A stretch of 64,000 bases of DNA from contig CALXHO010000002.1 of assembly GCA_944388125.1 (NCBI GenBank), forward strand, positions 1 through 64,000, in the 5' to 3' direction. Each line of letters begins with the position of its first letter. Position 1 is the first letter of the stretch. The position numbers and the translations under genes were made by a program. The DNA is from an uncultured Gemmiger sp. (GTDB taxonomy: Bacteria > Bacillota > Clostridia > Oscillospirales > Ruminococcaceae). Below are positions 8,783-17,714 of this stretch, piece after piece. The notes under the pieces are model-generated. The model was not told the origin of the DNA. It did not search any database and saw nothing but the letters and a program-made list of their open reading frames with translations.

Positions 8783-10225
8783 TTACTTGCGGCCCTTTGC
8801 CAGGCGGGGGAAGAAGCGTCCCACCAGCATCATGAACATCTGCCACACATCCCGGAAATTGATGGCGATGACGGCCACGGTGGGAATGAGGCAGAGCAGG
8901 AAGGATTCCTCCGGGAAGAGGTAGAGCAGGGCGGTCTCGCCCAGAACGATGGCAAAGTTGAGGGTCATCCAGGCGGGGCGGAAGTCGATCTCCAGCAGGC
9001 CGCGGGTGGAGTAGGCGCGCAGCAGGAATACCAGGAAGAGGGACAGGAAGCTGGCCAGGGCAGCGCCCACGGGGCCAAACAGGTCAATGAAGAAGTAGTT
9101 GAGGATGACGTTGAGGACGGCGCCGGCCAGCATGGTGTACAGCGAGCTGACCGAACGCTTGAACACCACATAGACGCTGTTGGTGAACTGGTTGAGGCAG
9201 GTGCACATGGAACTGAGCACCAGGAAGGGCACGAACTGCCAGGCGTCGAAGTAGCTTTGCTGGAAGACCAGCATCAGGGGGCGGCAGAGCCAGATGATGC
9301 CCGCCGCGCAGCAGAAGAGCACACTGGCGTAGACCCGGAATACCCGGGAGAAGAAGGCCTGACGGTCGGTCTCCTCACTGACGGCGGACAGCTGCCAGGC
9401 CTCATAGAAGATCTGGCCCACGATGGTCAGGATCTGGGGCAGGTAGTAGCCGGTGGACAGCAGGCCTGCCCAGGCGTTGCCGGAGCGGCCGTCCATGCCG
9501 TCGCACATATACTGGACAAAGAACATGTCGGAGGCATTAATGATCCAGAAACTGATGGATGCCGGGATCATGGGCACGCAGTAGCGCAGCATGGACGTCC
9601 ACAGCTTGGCGCTGAATTTTTTGAAATCCAGATACTTGGCGCACCCGCCCGCCACAAAGACAAAGACGGTGGACAGGGCGTCGCTCAGCGCCATAGCCAG
9701 CAGATAGCCCACAGCCCCCAGGTTCATCACGTTGAGGAAGAGCACATAGCCGCCCAGCAGTTCCGCCATGGTGAGCACGCCGTCGATGGCGACCAGACGG
9801 TTGAGCATCCGGGCGCGGATGAACTGGGTGCACAGGGTGCGCAGACAGCTCATGAGCACGCAGAGATAGAGCAGCGCCATATATTCTCCGGCGTTGGGGA
9901 TCATGGCCACCAGCGGCCAGCACAGCACCATTCCCGCAAAGCCCACCCCGATGGTGGCAAGGCCGTTGACGAACACCGAACTTTTGTCCTGTGTCTTGTC
10001 GAGGCCGAAGCGGATGATGGCATAGCTGACACCCAGGCTGACCACCGGGATGAGCAGGTTGGCCACCTGCTGCATGAGCTTGGTGACGCCCATGACGTCG
10101 GGGCCGTCGAGAACATAGCTCAGGTATGGCTGGCTGATGAGGCTGAGCAGCTTGGAACTGAAATTGCTGATGGCGAACAGGATGGTATTGTTCATCAGCG
10201 TCGAATATCGTTTGTTGTCGGACAA
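8783..10225 (-). CDS. Polysaccharide flippase-like MATE/Wzx family membrane protein
   Basis: A 480-residue polytopic protein of the MOP superfamily, similar in pattern to Wzx/RfbX O-unit flippases. The N-terminus reads NNTILFAISNFSSKLLSLISQPYLSYVL, followed by about 12-14 hydrophobic segments. Such proteins move lipid-linked oligosaccharides across the membrane. A TTG start at 10225 is chosen because AGGGAGG lies 7 bases before it and because it leaves 13 bases after the upstream metallopeptidase; the ATG at 10270 would overlap that gene and lacks a site. The substrate is unknown. A nearby PMT-type transferase suggests envelope glycan work. Confidence 0.75.
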   Translation of the reverse strand: MSDNKRYSTLMNNTILFAISNFSSKLLSLISQPYLSYVLDGPDVMGVTKLMQQVANLLIPVVSLGVSYAIIRFGLDKTQDKSSVFVNGLATIGVGFAGMVLCWPLVAMIPNAGEYMALLYLCVLMSCLRTLCTQFIRARMLNRLVAIDGVLTMAELLGGYVLFLNVMNLGAVGYLLAMALSDALSTVFVFVAGGCAKYLDFKKFSAKLWTSMLRYCVPMIPASISFWIINASDMFFVQYMCDGMDGRSGNAWAGLLSTGYYLPQILTIVGQIFYEAWQLSAVSEETDRQAFFSRVFRVYASVLFCCAAGIIWLCRPLMLVFQQSYFDAWQFVPFLVLSSMCTCLNQFTNSVYVVFKRSVSSLYTMLAGAVLNVILNYFFIDLFGPVGAALASFLSLFLVFLLRAYSTRGLLEIDFRPAWMTLNFAIVLGETALLYLFPEESFLLCLIPTVAVIAINFRDVWQMFMMLVGRFFPRLAKGRK

Positions 10226-10238
10226 GATCGTCCCTCCC

Positions 10239-10793
10239 TTATGGGGTCTCTCCGGTGCGCAGCAGGGCACGCCGCGCGGCGTAATCCGGCATCAGTCGTC
10301 CCACCTCTGCCCAGAAGGCGGGGGAGTGGTCGGGATGCAGCAGATGGCACAGCTCATGGACAACGACGTACTCCCGCGCGGCGTGAGGCATGGTCCACAG
10401 CCGCAGGGCAAAGCAGACGGTGCGGGTCCGCAGGCTGCAGCTGCCCCAGCGGGTGTGCATGTCGCACACCCGCACGGCGGGCATGGGGCCTGGGCAGCGG
10501 CCGGAAAAACAGGGCCACCAGGCCTCGCACAGGGCACGCATCCCGGCCAGGGCCTCTCCCTTGTCGGGCAGGGGGCGGGCGGCCTCGGCGGCGCGGCGCC
10601 GGGCAAAGCGGTCCTGGGCACGGGCGATCCATCCGGCCCGCTGTGCCACAAAGCCATCGATCACCCCCACCGGCATGGAGGCCGGTGCGCTGACCGACAC
10701 ACTGCCGTCGGCCCGCACCCGCAGGTTCAGATTTTTCACCCGGCGGCGGGTGAGGGTGAAGGTCACTCCGCCGGCGTGGCGCTGCTGCTGCAA
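10239..10793 (-). CDS. YgjP-like (DUF45) zinc metallopeptidase
   Basis: A 184-residue protein of the YgjP/DUF45 family, related to the SprT and WLM metallopeptidase folds. The zinc motif is HELCH (H146, E147, H150) with a further histidine at H156 (HPDHSPAFW), and the family-typical RWGSCS lies at residues 115-120. The N-terminus, with VKNLNLRVRADGSVSVSAP, is the usual beta-strand part. The start is TTG at 10793, preceded by AGAGGGGG; no better ATG exists. It is cotranscribed with the downstream flippase. Protein substrates are not known for this family. Confidence 0.85.
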   Translation of the reverse strand: MQQQRHAGGVTFTLTRRRVKNLNLRVRADGSVSVSAPASMPVGVIDGFVAQRAGWIARAQDRFARRRAAEAARPLPDKGEALAGMRALCEAWWPCFSGRCPGPMPAVRVCDMHTRWGSCSLRTRTVCFALRLWTMPHAAREYVVVHELCHLLHPDHSPAFWAEVGRLMPDYAARRALLRTGETP

Positions 10794-10831
10794 ACCGGTG
10801 CCCCCTCTCTGCCCATGGCAGCATTTATCCT

Positions 10832-10860
10832 ATTATATACGCTTTTGCCGAAAACCGCAA
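10832..10860 (-). promoter_or_regulatory. Sigma-A promoter for the metallopeptidase-flippase pair
   Basis: Read on the minus strand: TTGCGG (10860-10855), 17 bases, TATAAT (10837-10832). It sits about 40 bases upstream of the TTG start. Confidence 0.75.
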
Positions 10861-11120
10861 CGCGCCCGCCGTTCCGGAGGAGGAAAATCCCCCCAGCAGG
10901 ACGGCTGCGCAAATGCGCGGAACACCGCAGATTTTGGCAGAGACTGCCCACATCCCCGGCGGGGCCGCCCCAAGGGAGCATCCCCGTGGCGCCCGCCGCG
11001 GCGGCCTTTCCGGCCGTATGATGGGACAGTGGACGACTTTTGGACAACCTGCTGCAAAGAGAAACGAAAGTTTTGTGAAACCTGCCCGGGCCGCCGCGGC
11101 AGAAAGGGGGCAGGACAGGC
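10861..11120. other. GC-rich gap with no gene seen
   Basis: Together with the flanking promoter and terminator this forms a 409-base gap. Open frames here lack ribosome binding sites and recognisable motifs. A GGAGGAGGAAAATC segment near 10876 looks like a Shine-Dalgarno site but has no start codon at a useful distance. I see nothing functional in it. Confidence 0.5.
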
Positions 11121-11163
11121 AAAACAAAAGAGCGAAGCCGCCCCACCGGGGAGGTTTCGCTCT
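11121..11163 (-). terminator. Terminator of the cupin gene
   Basis: AAGAGCGAA (11128-11136) pairs with TTCGCTCTT (11155-11163) with further GC pairs inside. On the minus strand it is followed by TTTTGTTTTG. Confidence 0.85.
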
Positions 11164-11202
11164 TACACACGGGAAAACGGACGATATGAAGAAAAGGCCG
11201 GC

Positions 11203-11616
11203 TCAGTCCAGCACGCCGTACTGTTCGTCGGTCACCGGCTCCAGCCACTCGTTGGAAGTCTCCTCACCGGGGACCTCCACCGCCAGATGCACAAACCAGC
11301 TGTCCCGGGCGGCACCGTGCCAGTGCTTGACCCCGGCCGGAATGATCACCACGTCGCCGGTGTGCAGTTCCCGGGCGGGCTTGCCCCATTCCTGGTACCA
11401 GCCGCGCCCGCCGGTGACCAGCAAAATCTGGCCGCCGCCGCTCTTGGCGTGATGAATGTGCCAGTTGTTGCGGCAGCCGGGCTCGAAGGTCACGTTGCCG
11501 ATGGGGACCCCCTGGGTGGTGAGCATGTTCAGATAGGATGTGCCGGTGAAATACCGGGCATAGGCGGTGTTTTCGCCGCCCCGGGGAAAGACCTCGTACT
11601 CGATCTTGTTTGCCAT
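11203..11616 (-). CDS. Small cupin-domain protein
   Basis: A 137-residue single-domain cupin. Metal-binding motif 1 is NNWHIHHAKSGGGQILLVTGG and motif 2 contains GDVVIIPAGVKHWHGA; the histidines would hold a metal ion. It resembles the cupins found with carboxymuconolactone decarboxylase-type enzymes, many of which are unassigned. The ATG at 11616 is 8 bases after AAGGAGG; upstream in-frame codons lie in the promoter. It is monocistronic, with its own promoter and terminator. The substrate cannot be told from the sequence. Confidence 0.85.
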   Translation of the reverse strand: MANKIEYEVFPRGGENTAYARYFTGTSYLNMLTTQGVPIGNVTFEPGCRNNWHIHHAKSGGGQILLVTGGRGWYQEWGKPARELHTGDVVIIPAGVKHWHGAARDSWFVHLAVEVPGEETSNEWLEPVTDEQYGVLD

Positions 11617-11659
11617 GGTGCAGGCCTCCTTGACAGCCGTGATGTTTTGTCCTGACTGT

Positions 11660-11688
11660 ATTGTAGACCGGCAGCCCGGCAATGTAAA
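11660..11688 (-). promoter_or_regulatory. Sigma-A promoter for the cupin gene
   Basis: Minus strand TTTACA (11688-11683), 17 bases, TACAAT (11665-11660), ending about 45 bases before the start codon. Confidence 0.75.
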
Positions 11689-11730
11689 ATACCTGTTTTG
11701 ACCGTCCCGCCATGCCTGCGGGGCATGTGC

Positions 11731-12600
11731 TCAGAGGTCCACGCCCAGATAGCGGCCCAGAGCAGGCAGGGCATCCCGGGCTTCCTCCCGGCCCTCGTTG
11801 ATGAGAGCCAGCAGTTTGTTGGTATCCCCCTCAAAGCGGCCTACATCCACAGGGCGGCCGGGGCGCAGCACAAAGATGCGGTCCTCGTCCTCCAGCTGGT
11901 CCATCCGGTCCATCAGGGCGTTGTAGCGCATGTCCATGGTCAGCAGAGTGGCGAAAAACCGGGGATGGGAGGCGTAGAAATCGCTGTACAGATCCACCAT
12001 CCGCTGGGAGGTCACCGGTTTGCGGTAGCCCTTGGCCTGGGTGGCTACCACGACGATATGCTCGTAGCCCTGCTCCAGGGCCCAGTCCAGGGGGATGGGG
12101 CAGGAGCAGCCGCCGTCCAGGTAGGGTTTGCCGTCGATCTTCACCGGCAGACTGCACAGCGGCATGGAGGCCGAGGCAATGACCGCCCGGATGAAGTCGG
12201 AGCAATGGTCCTTTTCAAAATATTCAGCACGTCCGGTGTTGACGTTGGTGGCCACCGACACCAGGCGCTGGGTACTGGCGTTGAAGGTGGCGTAGTCAAA
12301 AGGCTCCTTCTCGGCCAGGCTGCCGAAGAGATAGTGAAAGCCCACCACGCCCCGGTTGCGCAGCACAGCCAGGGGTCCTACATAGCGGGGATCGTGGCGG
12401 TAGCACAGGTTGATGCGGGCACTGCGTCCCGGCTGGCGGGCCAGATAGTTGACGGCGTTGAGACCGCCCGCCGACACGGCGGCCACGGCAGGGAAGTAGA
12501 TGTCCTTTTCCATCAGGACGTCCAGGGCGCCGCTGGTGTAGCAGCCGCGGAACGCGCCGCCCTCCAGCAGCAGGACAGAATTTTTGGGAAGTTCCGGCAT
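11731..12600 (-). CDS. Patatin-like phospholipase
   Basis: A 289-residue member of the patatin/RssA-YjjU lipase family (Ser-Asp dyad). The oxyanion loop is GGAFRG at residues 14-19. The nucleophile is S43 in AVSAG, where the first glycine of GxSxG is alanine, as in many relatives. The dyad aspartate is D162 in YLDGG. There is no signal peptide, so it probably acts on membrane lipids from the cytoplasm. GGAGG stands 6 bases before the ATG. It lies downstream of the Hsp70 gene on the same strand, beyond a hairpin. The physiological lipid is unknown. Confidence 0.88.
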   Translation of the reverse strand: MPELPKNSVLLLEGGAFRGCYTSGALDVLMEKDIYFPAVAAVSAGGLNAVNYLARQPGRSARINLCYRHDPRYVGPLAVLRNRGVVGFHYLFGSLAEKEPFDYATFNASTQRLVSVATNVNTGRAEYFEKDHCSDFIRAVIASASMPLCSLPVKIDGKPYLDGGCSCPIPLDWALEQGYEHIVVVATQAKGYRKPVTSQRMVDLYSDFYASHPRFFATLLTMDMRYNALMDRMDQLEDEDRIFVLRPGRPVDVGRFEGDTNKLLALINEGREEARDALPALGRYLGVDL

Positions 12601-12649
12601 ACAAATACCTCCAGGGAAATGACTGACAGGGAAAACAGACCTGCGAAGG

Positions 12650-12690
12650 ACCCGTGCCCTGCCGCCGGTGTGGGCGGGGAGAGCACGGGT
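12650..12690 (-). terminator. Hairpin between the Hsp70 and patatin genes
   Basis: ACCCGTGC (12650-12657) pairs with GCACGGGT (12683-12690), with more GC pairing inside. The T-run after it on the minus strand is short (CTGTTTTCC), so it may only attenuate transcription. Confidence 0.5.
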
Positions 12691-12708
12691 CGGATGATGG
12701 TGTGAAGT

Positions 12709-14502
12709 TTATTTCTTTTGGGGCTGGGCGCTCTGCTGAGCCTCCCAGGCGGAGACCAGCCCGGCGGCCACAGCCTCCAGGGCCTCCCGGGCGGCGTTGA
12801 TCTGAGCGGTGTCGTCGGGAGTCATCTTTTCGGGCTTTTTGTGTTTCATGGCCCGTTCCAGCTGACGCTCGGCGTCCTTGATGCGGCCTTTTTCGGTGCG
12901 GTCCAGGGCTTTGCCCGCCTTGGAACCCAGGGCCGAGTTGACCCGGTAGACGGCGGATTCCCCGGCATTCACCGCCTCCAGGGCGGCTTTGCGGGCCTCG
13001 TCCTGCCCGGCGTACATGGCGGCATCCTGCATGGCCCGGCGGATCTCCTCCTCGCTGAGGTTGGAACTGCCGGTGATGGTGATGCTCTGCTCCTTGCCGG
13101 TGTCCAGGTCCCGGGCGCTGACCTTGACAATGCCGTTGGCGTCGATGTCAAAGGTGACCTCGATCTGGGGGACCCCCGCCCAGGCGCGCTTGATGCCCCG
13201 CAGGGTGAAGGTGCCCAGCAGCTTGTTGTCCCGGGCAAACTCCCGCTCGCCCTGCAGGACCTTGATCTCCACGGTGCTCTGGAAGGGGGCCGCCGTGGTG
13301 AAGATCTTGGAGAACCGGGTAGGAATGGCGGAGTTTCGATCAATGAGATGGGTGGCCACGCCGCCCACCGTCTCGATGGACAGGGTGAGGGGGGTCACGT
13401 CCAGCAGCAGCAGATCCTGCCCGCCGGACAGCATCTCGCCGCCCAGCCGTCCCGCCTGCACCGCCGCACCCAGGGCGACGCACTCGTCGGGGTTGAGGGT
13501 CTTGGAGGGCTCCAGGTCGATCATCCGCATGACCTTGGCCTGCACGGCGGGAATGCGGGTTGACCCGCCCACCAGCAGCACCTGGTCCAGGTCGTTGGCC
13601 GCCAGGCCGGCATCGCACAGGGCGTTTTTCACCGGCAGGGCGGTGCGCTCCACCAGATCGGCGGTGAGCTCATCAAACTTGGCACGGGTCAGGGAGGCCT
13701 GCAGATGCAGCGGGCCGTCGGTCCCCGTGGTGATGAACGGCAGATTGATCTCGGTGACGGTGGCGCTGGAAAGCTCTTTCTTGGCTTTCTCGGCCTCCTC
13801 CCGGATGCGCTGCATGGCCACCGTGTCGCAGGACAGGTCGATGCCGTGCTCGGCGCGGAACTGCTCGGTCAGCCAGCCGACCACCCGGGCGTCAAAGTCG
13901 TCGCCGCCCAGATGGTTGTCGCCGCAGGTGGCCAGCACCTGCACCACCCCGTCCCCGATCTGGATGAGGGAGACGTCGAAGGTGCCGCCGCCCAGATCGT
14001 AGACCATGACCTTCTGGGTGCGACCGTTGTCCAGCCCGTAGGCCAGAGCGGCGGCGGTGGGCTCGTTGATGATGCGGCGGACGTTGAGCCCCGCAATGCG
14101 GCCCGCATCCTTGGTGGCCTGGCGCTGGGCGTCATTGAAGTAGGCCGGCACGGTGATGACGGCCTCGGTGACGGGCTCGCCCAGATAGGCCTCGGCGTCG
14201 GTCTTGAGCTTCTGCAGGATCAGGGCGCTGATCTCCTGGGGGGAATACTGCCGCCCGTCGATGGAAAAGCGGGTGTCCTCCCCCATGCTGCGCTTGACGC
14301 TGCTGAGGGTCCGGCAGGCATTGGTCACCGCCTGACGCTTGGCGGGTTCGCCCACCAGACGCTCGCCGTTCTTGGCAAAAGCCACGACCGACGGGGTGGT
14401 GCGCTGTCCCTCCGCGTTGGGGATGACCACGGGTTTGCCGCCCTCGATGACCGCGACACAGCTGTTGGTTGTGCCCAGGTCGATTCCGATGATTTTGCTC
14501 AT
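12709..14502 (-). CDS. dnaK: DnaK-type Hsp70 chaperone
   Basis: ATP-dependent Hsp70 chaperone. The 597-residue product begins [23 protein letters not shown]. It has the ATPase landmarks [13 protein letters not shown] and [13 protein letters not shown], the linker-like [15 protein letters not shown], and a beta-sandwich substrate domain. The C-terminal tail is short and lacks the EEVK-like acidic end of classical DnaK. No grpE, dnaJ or hrcA lies beside it, so it may be a second DnaK paralogue. The start is set by homology; an AAAGGA site precedes ATG 14502. I see no CIRCE element, but a palindrome lies upstream. Confidence 0.9.
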   Translation of the reverse strand: MSKIIGIDLGTTNSCVAVIEGGKPVVIPNAEGQRTTPSVVAFAKNGERLVGEPAKRQAVTNACRTLSSVKRSMGEDTRFSIDGRQYSPQEISALILQKLKTDAEAYLGEPVTEAVITVPAYFNDAQRQATKDAGRIAGLNVRRIINEPTAAALAYGLDNGRTQKVMVYDLGGGTFDVSLIQIGDGVVQVLATCGDNHLGGDDFDARVVGWLTEQFRAEHGIDLSCDTVAMQRIREEAEKAKKELSSATVTEINLPFITTGTDGPLHLQASLTRAKFDELTADLVERTALPVKNALCDAGLAANDLDQVLLVGGSTRIPAVQAKVMRMIDLEPSKTLNPDECVALGAAVQAGRLGGEMLSGGQDLLLLDVTPLTLSIETVGGVATHLIDRNSAIPTRFSKIFTTAAPFQSTVEIKVLQGEREFARDNKLLGTFTLRGIKRAWAGVPQIEVTFDIDANGIVKVSARDLDTGKEQSITITGSSNLSEEEIRRAMQDAAMYAGQDEARKAALEAVNAGESAVYRVNSALGSKAGKALDRTEKGRIKDAERQLERAMKHKKPEKMTPDDTAQINAAREALEAVAAGLVSAWEAQQSAQPQKK

Positions 14503-14584
14503 ACCTGTATATCCTTTCAGACAGGAAAACGCAGCCGCGGAATGCCGGGCCGCGCAGCAAGGATTTTGTATCTTTGCATCAAAT

Positions 14585-14628
14585 ATTGTACCGCGCGGGG
14601 CGTTAAAAGTTGTTGCGAATTCGTAAAC
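14585..14628 (-). promoter_or_regulatory. Hsp70 promoter region with palindrome
   Basis: A minus-strand -10 TACAAT lies at 14590-14585 with no clear -35. Just upstream, 14612-14628 is a near-perfect palindrome centred on CGAATTCG (GTTGCGAATTCGTAAAC), placed where a regulator could overlap the -35. It is not a CIRCE or classical LexA box. Confidence 0.45.
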
Positions 14629-14737
14629 TCTATTGGAAAAATCCGTGTCCGGACGTCTTTGTCCGCCGCCCGGGGAATTCCGGCGGGAGACAGGGGCGTC
14701 CCGCGGGGGCACAGGGCAAAAGGAGAAGCGGTTTCGG

Positions 14738-14767
14738 TTGACGGGCGGGGGCCGGGAATGGTATAGT
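14738..14767 (+). promoter_or_regulatory. Sigma-A promoter for hisB
   Basis: TTGACG (14738-14743) and TATAGT (14762-14767) with an 18-base spacer, about 90 bases before hisB and divergent from the Hsp70 promoter. Confidence 0.75.
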
Positions 14768-14858
14768 GGAACCGTACATTCATTTTGAGCGGCCCGGAGA
14801 TCCGGCGCTGTCCTGCAATACTGTCGGCGGGCGGACGCCTGCCGGAAAGGGGACTGAC

Positions 14859-15446
14859 ATGTCACGCAAAGCAACCGTCACGCGCGAGACGCGGGAGACG
14901 AACATCACCCTGACGCTGGAGCTGGACGGCTCCGGCAAGACCGATATTGATACCGGCATCGGATTTTTCGATCACATGCTCAACGGCTTTGCGCGCCACG
15001 GCCTGTTCGACCTGACCCTGCACTGCGACGGCGACCTGGATGTGGACAGCCACCACACCATCGAGGATGTGGGCATCGTGCTGGGCACCGCCCTGCGCCA
15101 GGCCCTGGGGGACAAGGCAGGCATCGCCCGCTTCGGCAGTTGCCTGCTGCCCATGGACGAGACACTGGCCATGTGCGCGGTGGATCTGGGCGGCCGGCCC
15201 TATTTTGTCTACGATGCCACCTTTGAGACCCCGGCCTGCGGCTGCATGGACACCCAGATGGCCCGGGAGTTCTTTTACGCGGTGAGCTATTCCGCCGCCA
15301 TGAACCTGCACCTCAAGGTCCTCTACGGCGAGAACGACCACCACAAACTGGAGGCCATGTTCAAGGCCTTTGCCAAGGCGCTGGATGCCGCCGCCAGCCC
15401 AGACCCCCGCATCCAGGGGGTATTGTCCACCAAGGGCGTGCTGTAA
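14859..15446 (+). CDS. hisB: Imidazoleglycerol-phosphate dehydratase
   Basis: HisB removes water from imidazole glycerol phosphate in histidine synthesis. The 195-residue monofunctional protein shows the repeated metal-binding elements [30 protein letters not shown] and the second-half [15 protein letters not shown]. These histidines coordinate manganese in the active site. The ATG at 14859 follows AAAGGGGACTGAC; the longer frame to 14766 starts at the promoter -10 and was rejected. It stands alone rather than in a his operon, so the other his genes must be elsewhere. Confidence 0.95.
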   Translation: MSRKATVTRETRETNITLTLELDGSGKTDIDTGIGFFDHMLNGFARHGLFDLTLHCDGDLDVDSHHTIEDVGIVLGTALRQALGDKAGIARFGSCLLPMDETLAMCAVDLGGRPYFVYDATFETPACGCMDTQMAREFFYAVSYSAAMNLHLKVLYGENDHHKLEAMFKAFAKALDAAASPDPRIQGVLSTKGVL

Positions 15447-15451
15447 AGTTT

Positions 15452-15476
15452 CCCCGCGGGGCGGTGCCCCGCTTTG
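15452..15476 (+). terminator. Weak hairpin after hisB
   Basis: GCGGGG (15456-15461) pairs with CCCCGC (15467-15472), followed only by TTTG. It may let some transcription pass into glyA, which has no promoter I can see. Confidence 0.4.
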
Positions 15477-15512
15477 ATCAATCTGTACCCGTATGAGAGG
15501 AGCGTCGAAAGT

Positions 15513-16766
15513 ATGTATCAGGACATGATGGACACCATCGGCTTTGTGGCCGGCAGCGACCCCGAAGTCGCCGCCGCCATGGGGCGCGAGCTCACCCGCC
15601 AGCGCCAGAACATCGAGCTGATCGCCAGCGAGAACATTGTCTCCCCGGCGGTCATGGCTGCCATGGGCAGCGTGCTGACCAACAAGTATGCCGAGGGCTA
15701 CCCCGCCCACCGCTATTACGGCGGCTGCCAGTATGTGGACGAGGTGGAGAACATCGCCATCGCCCGCGCCTGCGAGCTGTTCGGCGCCAAGTACGCCAAC
15801 GTCCAGCCCCACTCGGGCGCGCAGGCCAACCTGGCCGTCTACTTTGCCCTGCTCAATGTGGGGGACACCGTCATGGGCATGGATCTGTCCCAGGGCGGTC
15901 ACCTGACCCACGGCTCCCCTGTGAACATGAGCGGCAAGAACTACAACTTCGTGGCCTACGGCGTGGATGAAAACGGATTCATCGACTACGACGCCCTGGC
16001 CAAGCAGGTCAACAAGGTCCGGCCCAAGCTGCTGGTGGCGGGCGCCTCCGCCTATCCCCGGGCCATCGACTTTGCCCGTCTGGCCGAGATCGCCCACGGC
16101 TACGGCGCCATGCTCATGGTGGATATGGCCCACATTGCCGGCCTGGTGGCAGGCGGCCAGCACCAGAACCCGGTGCCCTACGCCGATGTGGTCACCACCA
16201 CCACCCACAAGACGCTGCGCGGACCCCGCGGCGGCCTGATCCTCACCAACAACGAGTACCTGGCCAAGCGCATCAACTCGGCCATCTTCCCGGGCACCCA
16301 GGGCGGCCCGCTGGAGCACATCATCGCCGCCAAGGCGGTCTGCTTCGGGGAGGCCCTCAAGCCCGAGTTCAAGGATTATGCCCGCCGCATTGTGGAGAAT
16401 GCCCAGGCCATGGCGGACGAACTCACCGCCCGTGGCGTCAAGCTGGTCTCCGGCGGCACCGGCAACCACCTCATGCTCATCGATCTGTCCGATGTGGACT
16501 GCACCGGCAAGGAGCTGGAGCACAACCTGGACGAGGTGCACATCACCGCCAACAAGAACACCGTCCCCGGCGAAAAGCGCAGCCCCTTCGTCACCAGCGG
16601 CGTCCGCGTGGGCACGCCTGCCGTGACCACCCGCGGCATGGGCCCCGACGAGATGAAGGTCATTGCCGACTGCATTGCCGACTGTATCTTCGACTTTGCC
16701 GGCAAGAAGGAGGAGGTCGCTGCCCGGGTGGCCGACCTGGTGGAACGCTTCCCTCTGTATCAGTAA
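15513..16766 (+). CDS. glyA: Serine hydroxymethyltransferase
   Basis: A PLP enzyme that interconverts serine and glycine and supplies methylene-tetrahydrofolate. The 417-residue product has the N-terminal [17 protein letters not shown] and [17 protein letters not shown], and the PLP-lysine motif [14 protein letters not shown]. The ATG at 15513 is preceded by GAGAGGAG about 10 bases away; a TTG at 15474 would add 13 residues but has no site. A terminator follows. Confidence 0.97.
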   Translation: MYQDMMDTIGFVAGSDPEVAAAMGRELTRQRQNIELIASENIVSPAVMAAMGSVLTNKYAEGYPAHRYYGGCQYVDEVENIAIARACELFGAKYANVQPHSGAQANLAVYFALLNVGDTVMGMDLSQGGHLTHGSPVNMSGKNYNFVAYGVDENGFIDYDALAKQVNKVRPKLLVAGASAYPRAIDFARLAEIAHGYGAMLMVDMAHIAGLVAGGQHQNPVPYADVVTTTTHKTLRGPRGGLILTNNEYLAKRINSAIFPGTQGGPLEHIIAAKAVCFGEALKPEFKDYARRIVENAQAMADELTARGVKLVSGGTGNHLMLIDLSDVDCTGKELEHNLDEVHITANKNTVPGEKRSPFVTSGVRVGTPAVTTRGMGPDEMKVIADCIADCIFDFAGKKEEVAARVADLVERFPLYQ

Positions 16767-16792
16767 GGACCCTTTGCGCATAGACTGTGCTG

Positions 16793-16843
16793 GAATGGCA
16801 CGGCGGCGACCCGTACCGGGCCGCCGCCATGCCATCCTTTTTG
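16793..16843 (+). terminator. Terminator of glyA
   Basis: ATGGCA plus CGGCGGC (16795-16807) pair with GCCGCCG and TGCCAT (16820-16835), with a small bulge, followed by TTTTT at 16838-16842. Confidence 0.8.
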
Positions 16844-16863
16844 GGGAAAGGAGCTGACTTTTC

Positions 16864-17352
16864 ATGCCCAGCACAGCGCAGCCTCCGTATTGGGGCAAAC
16901 TTTTACGCAGCGGTTCCCGGGGCCCCGACGTGGCCCTGGTGCAGACCTGGCTCAACAGAGCCCGCCGCCGGTGGACGGCCATCCGCCCGGTGGTGGTGGA
17001 CGGCCGCTACGGCAGCGGCACCGCCACGGCGGTCAAGACCTTCCAGATGGTGGCGGGGCTTCACAGCGACGGCGAGGTAGGCCAGGAAACCTGGGACGGG
17101 CTGTACCAGGCGGCCGCCGGACAGTCCACGCCGGATAATGTCTACCCGGGCATTCCTCTGCGCATGGGGCAGAGCGGTGCCACCGTCAAGAGCGCCCAGG
17201 AGAAGCTTCAGGCTCTGGTGACCGGCCTGGAGGCGGACGGCGATTTCGGCGAAAAGACCAAAGAAGCGGTGCGCGCCTACCAGACGGTGGAGGGCCTTGC
17301 CGAGGACGGCATCATCGGACGCCGGACCTGGAACGATCTGTTCGGCCTGTGA
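16864..17352 (+). CDS. Protein with two peptidoglycan-binding (PG_binding_1) domains
   Basis: A 162-residue protein made almost only of two PG_binding_1 three-helix repeats. Repeat 1 (residues about 17-78) has LRSGSRGPDVALVQTWLN and DGRYGSGTATAVKTFQ. Repeat 2 (about 98-160) has LRMGQSGATVKSAQEKL and DGDFGEKTKEAVRAYQ. No catalytic domain is attached and there is no signal peptide. Such modules normally target enzymes to cell wall or spore cortex. It may belong to the mother cell during sporulation, leave by a non-Sec route, or work with a partner. An AAAGGAG site precedes the ATG, and a strong terminator follows. Confidence 0.8.
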   Translation: MPSTAQPPYWGKLLRSGSRGPDVALVQTWLNRARRRWTAIRPVVVDGRYGSGTATAVKTFQMVAGLHSDGEVGQETWDGLYQAAAGQSTPDNVYPGIPLRMGQSGATVKSAQEKLQALVTGLEADGDFGEKTKEAVRAYQTVEGLAEDGIIGRRTWNDLFGL

Positions 17353-17410
17353 CCGGCAGGGGAAACACCTGACTGAAATTTGCGTCTGAGCGAAGAAAAC
17401 AAAAGGAAAA

Positions 17411-17456
17411 CCCGCGCCGGGACGCCTGCGGCACAGGGGCCCCGGCGCCTGTTTTG
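17411..17456 (+). terminator. Terminator after the peptidoglycan-binding gene
   Basis: GCGCCGGG (17414-17421) pairs with CCCGGCGC (17441-17448), followed by CTGTTTTG. The next 150 bases, up to the promoter at 17606, show nothing I can identify. Confidence 0.75.
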
Positions 17457-17605
17457 TCCCCGGCGGAGGGACAGGCCCCGGCGGGATACAAATGTGAAAG
17501 TTTTGGGGGCGCCCCTGCGGAGGAGACCCGCGGGAACCCGCATGGCACCGCAGGATGCAGGGACCTGCGCCAAAATTTGGCCGGTGAAAACGTCAGGTTG
17601 TCGAA

Positions 17606-17634
17606 TTGACAGTGCTGTAAATAAGTTGTAAACT
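17606..17634 (+). promoter_or_regulatory. Promoter for the C39-like peptidase gene
   Basis: A perfect -35 TTGACA (17606-17611), 17 bases, then TAAACT (17629-17634). Transcription would begin near 17641. Confidence 0.65.
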
Positions 17635-17642
17635 ATAAATTA

Positions 17643-17687
17643 CGTTGATCCGATGAGGGATCTGTGCGGCCAATGCCGCAGCAACAG
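17643..17687 (+). other. Predicted three-way junction at the 5' end of the mRNA
   Basis: GTTG (17644-17647) can pair with CAAC (17682-17685), enclosing two hairpins: GATCC/GGATC (17647-17662) and TGCGG/CCGCA (17665-17680). The structure would sit at the extreme 5' end of the transcript, just before the ribosome binding site. It may be a stability element or a small sensor. Confidence 0.4.
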
Positions 17688-17714
17688 TTCTTACGAAAGG
17701 AAGTACCGCCGCCC

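Noticed and set aside
10800..11200. Possible genes in the GC-rich gap
   Set aside because: Several open frames exist on both strands, but none has a ribosome binding site with a start codon, a recognised motif or a consistent codon pattern.
14503..14660. CIRCE element for the Hsp70 gene
   Set aside because: I looked for TTAGCACTC-N9-GAGTGCTAA on both strands and found only the unrelated CGAATTCG palindrome.
17647..17663. Hammerhead ribozyme-like CCGATGAG in the peptidase leader
   Set aside because: The essential core is CUGAnGA; the second base is C here, and the other conserved core parts are not placed correctly.
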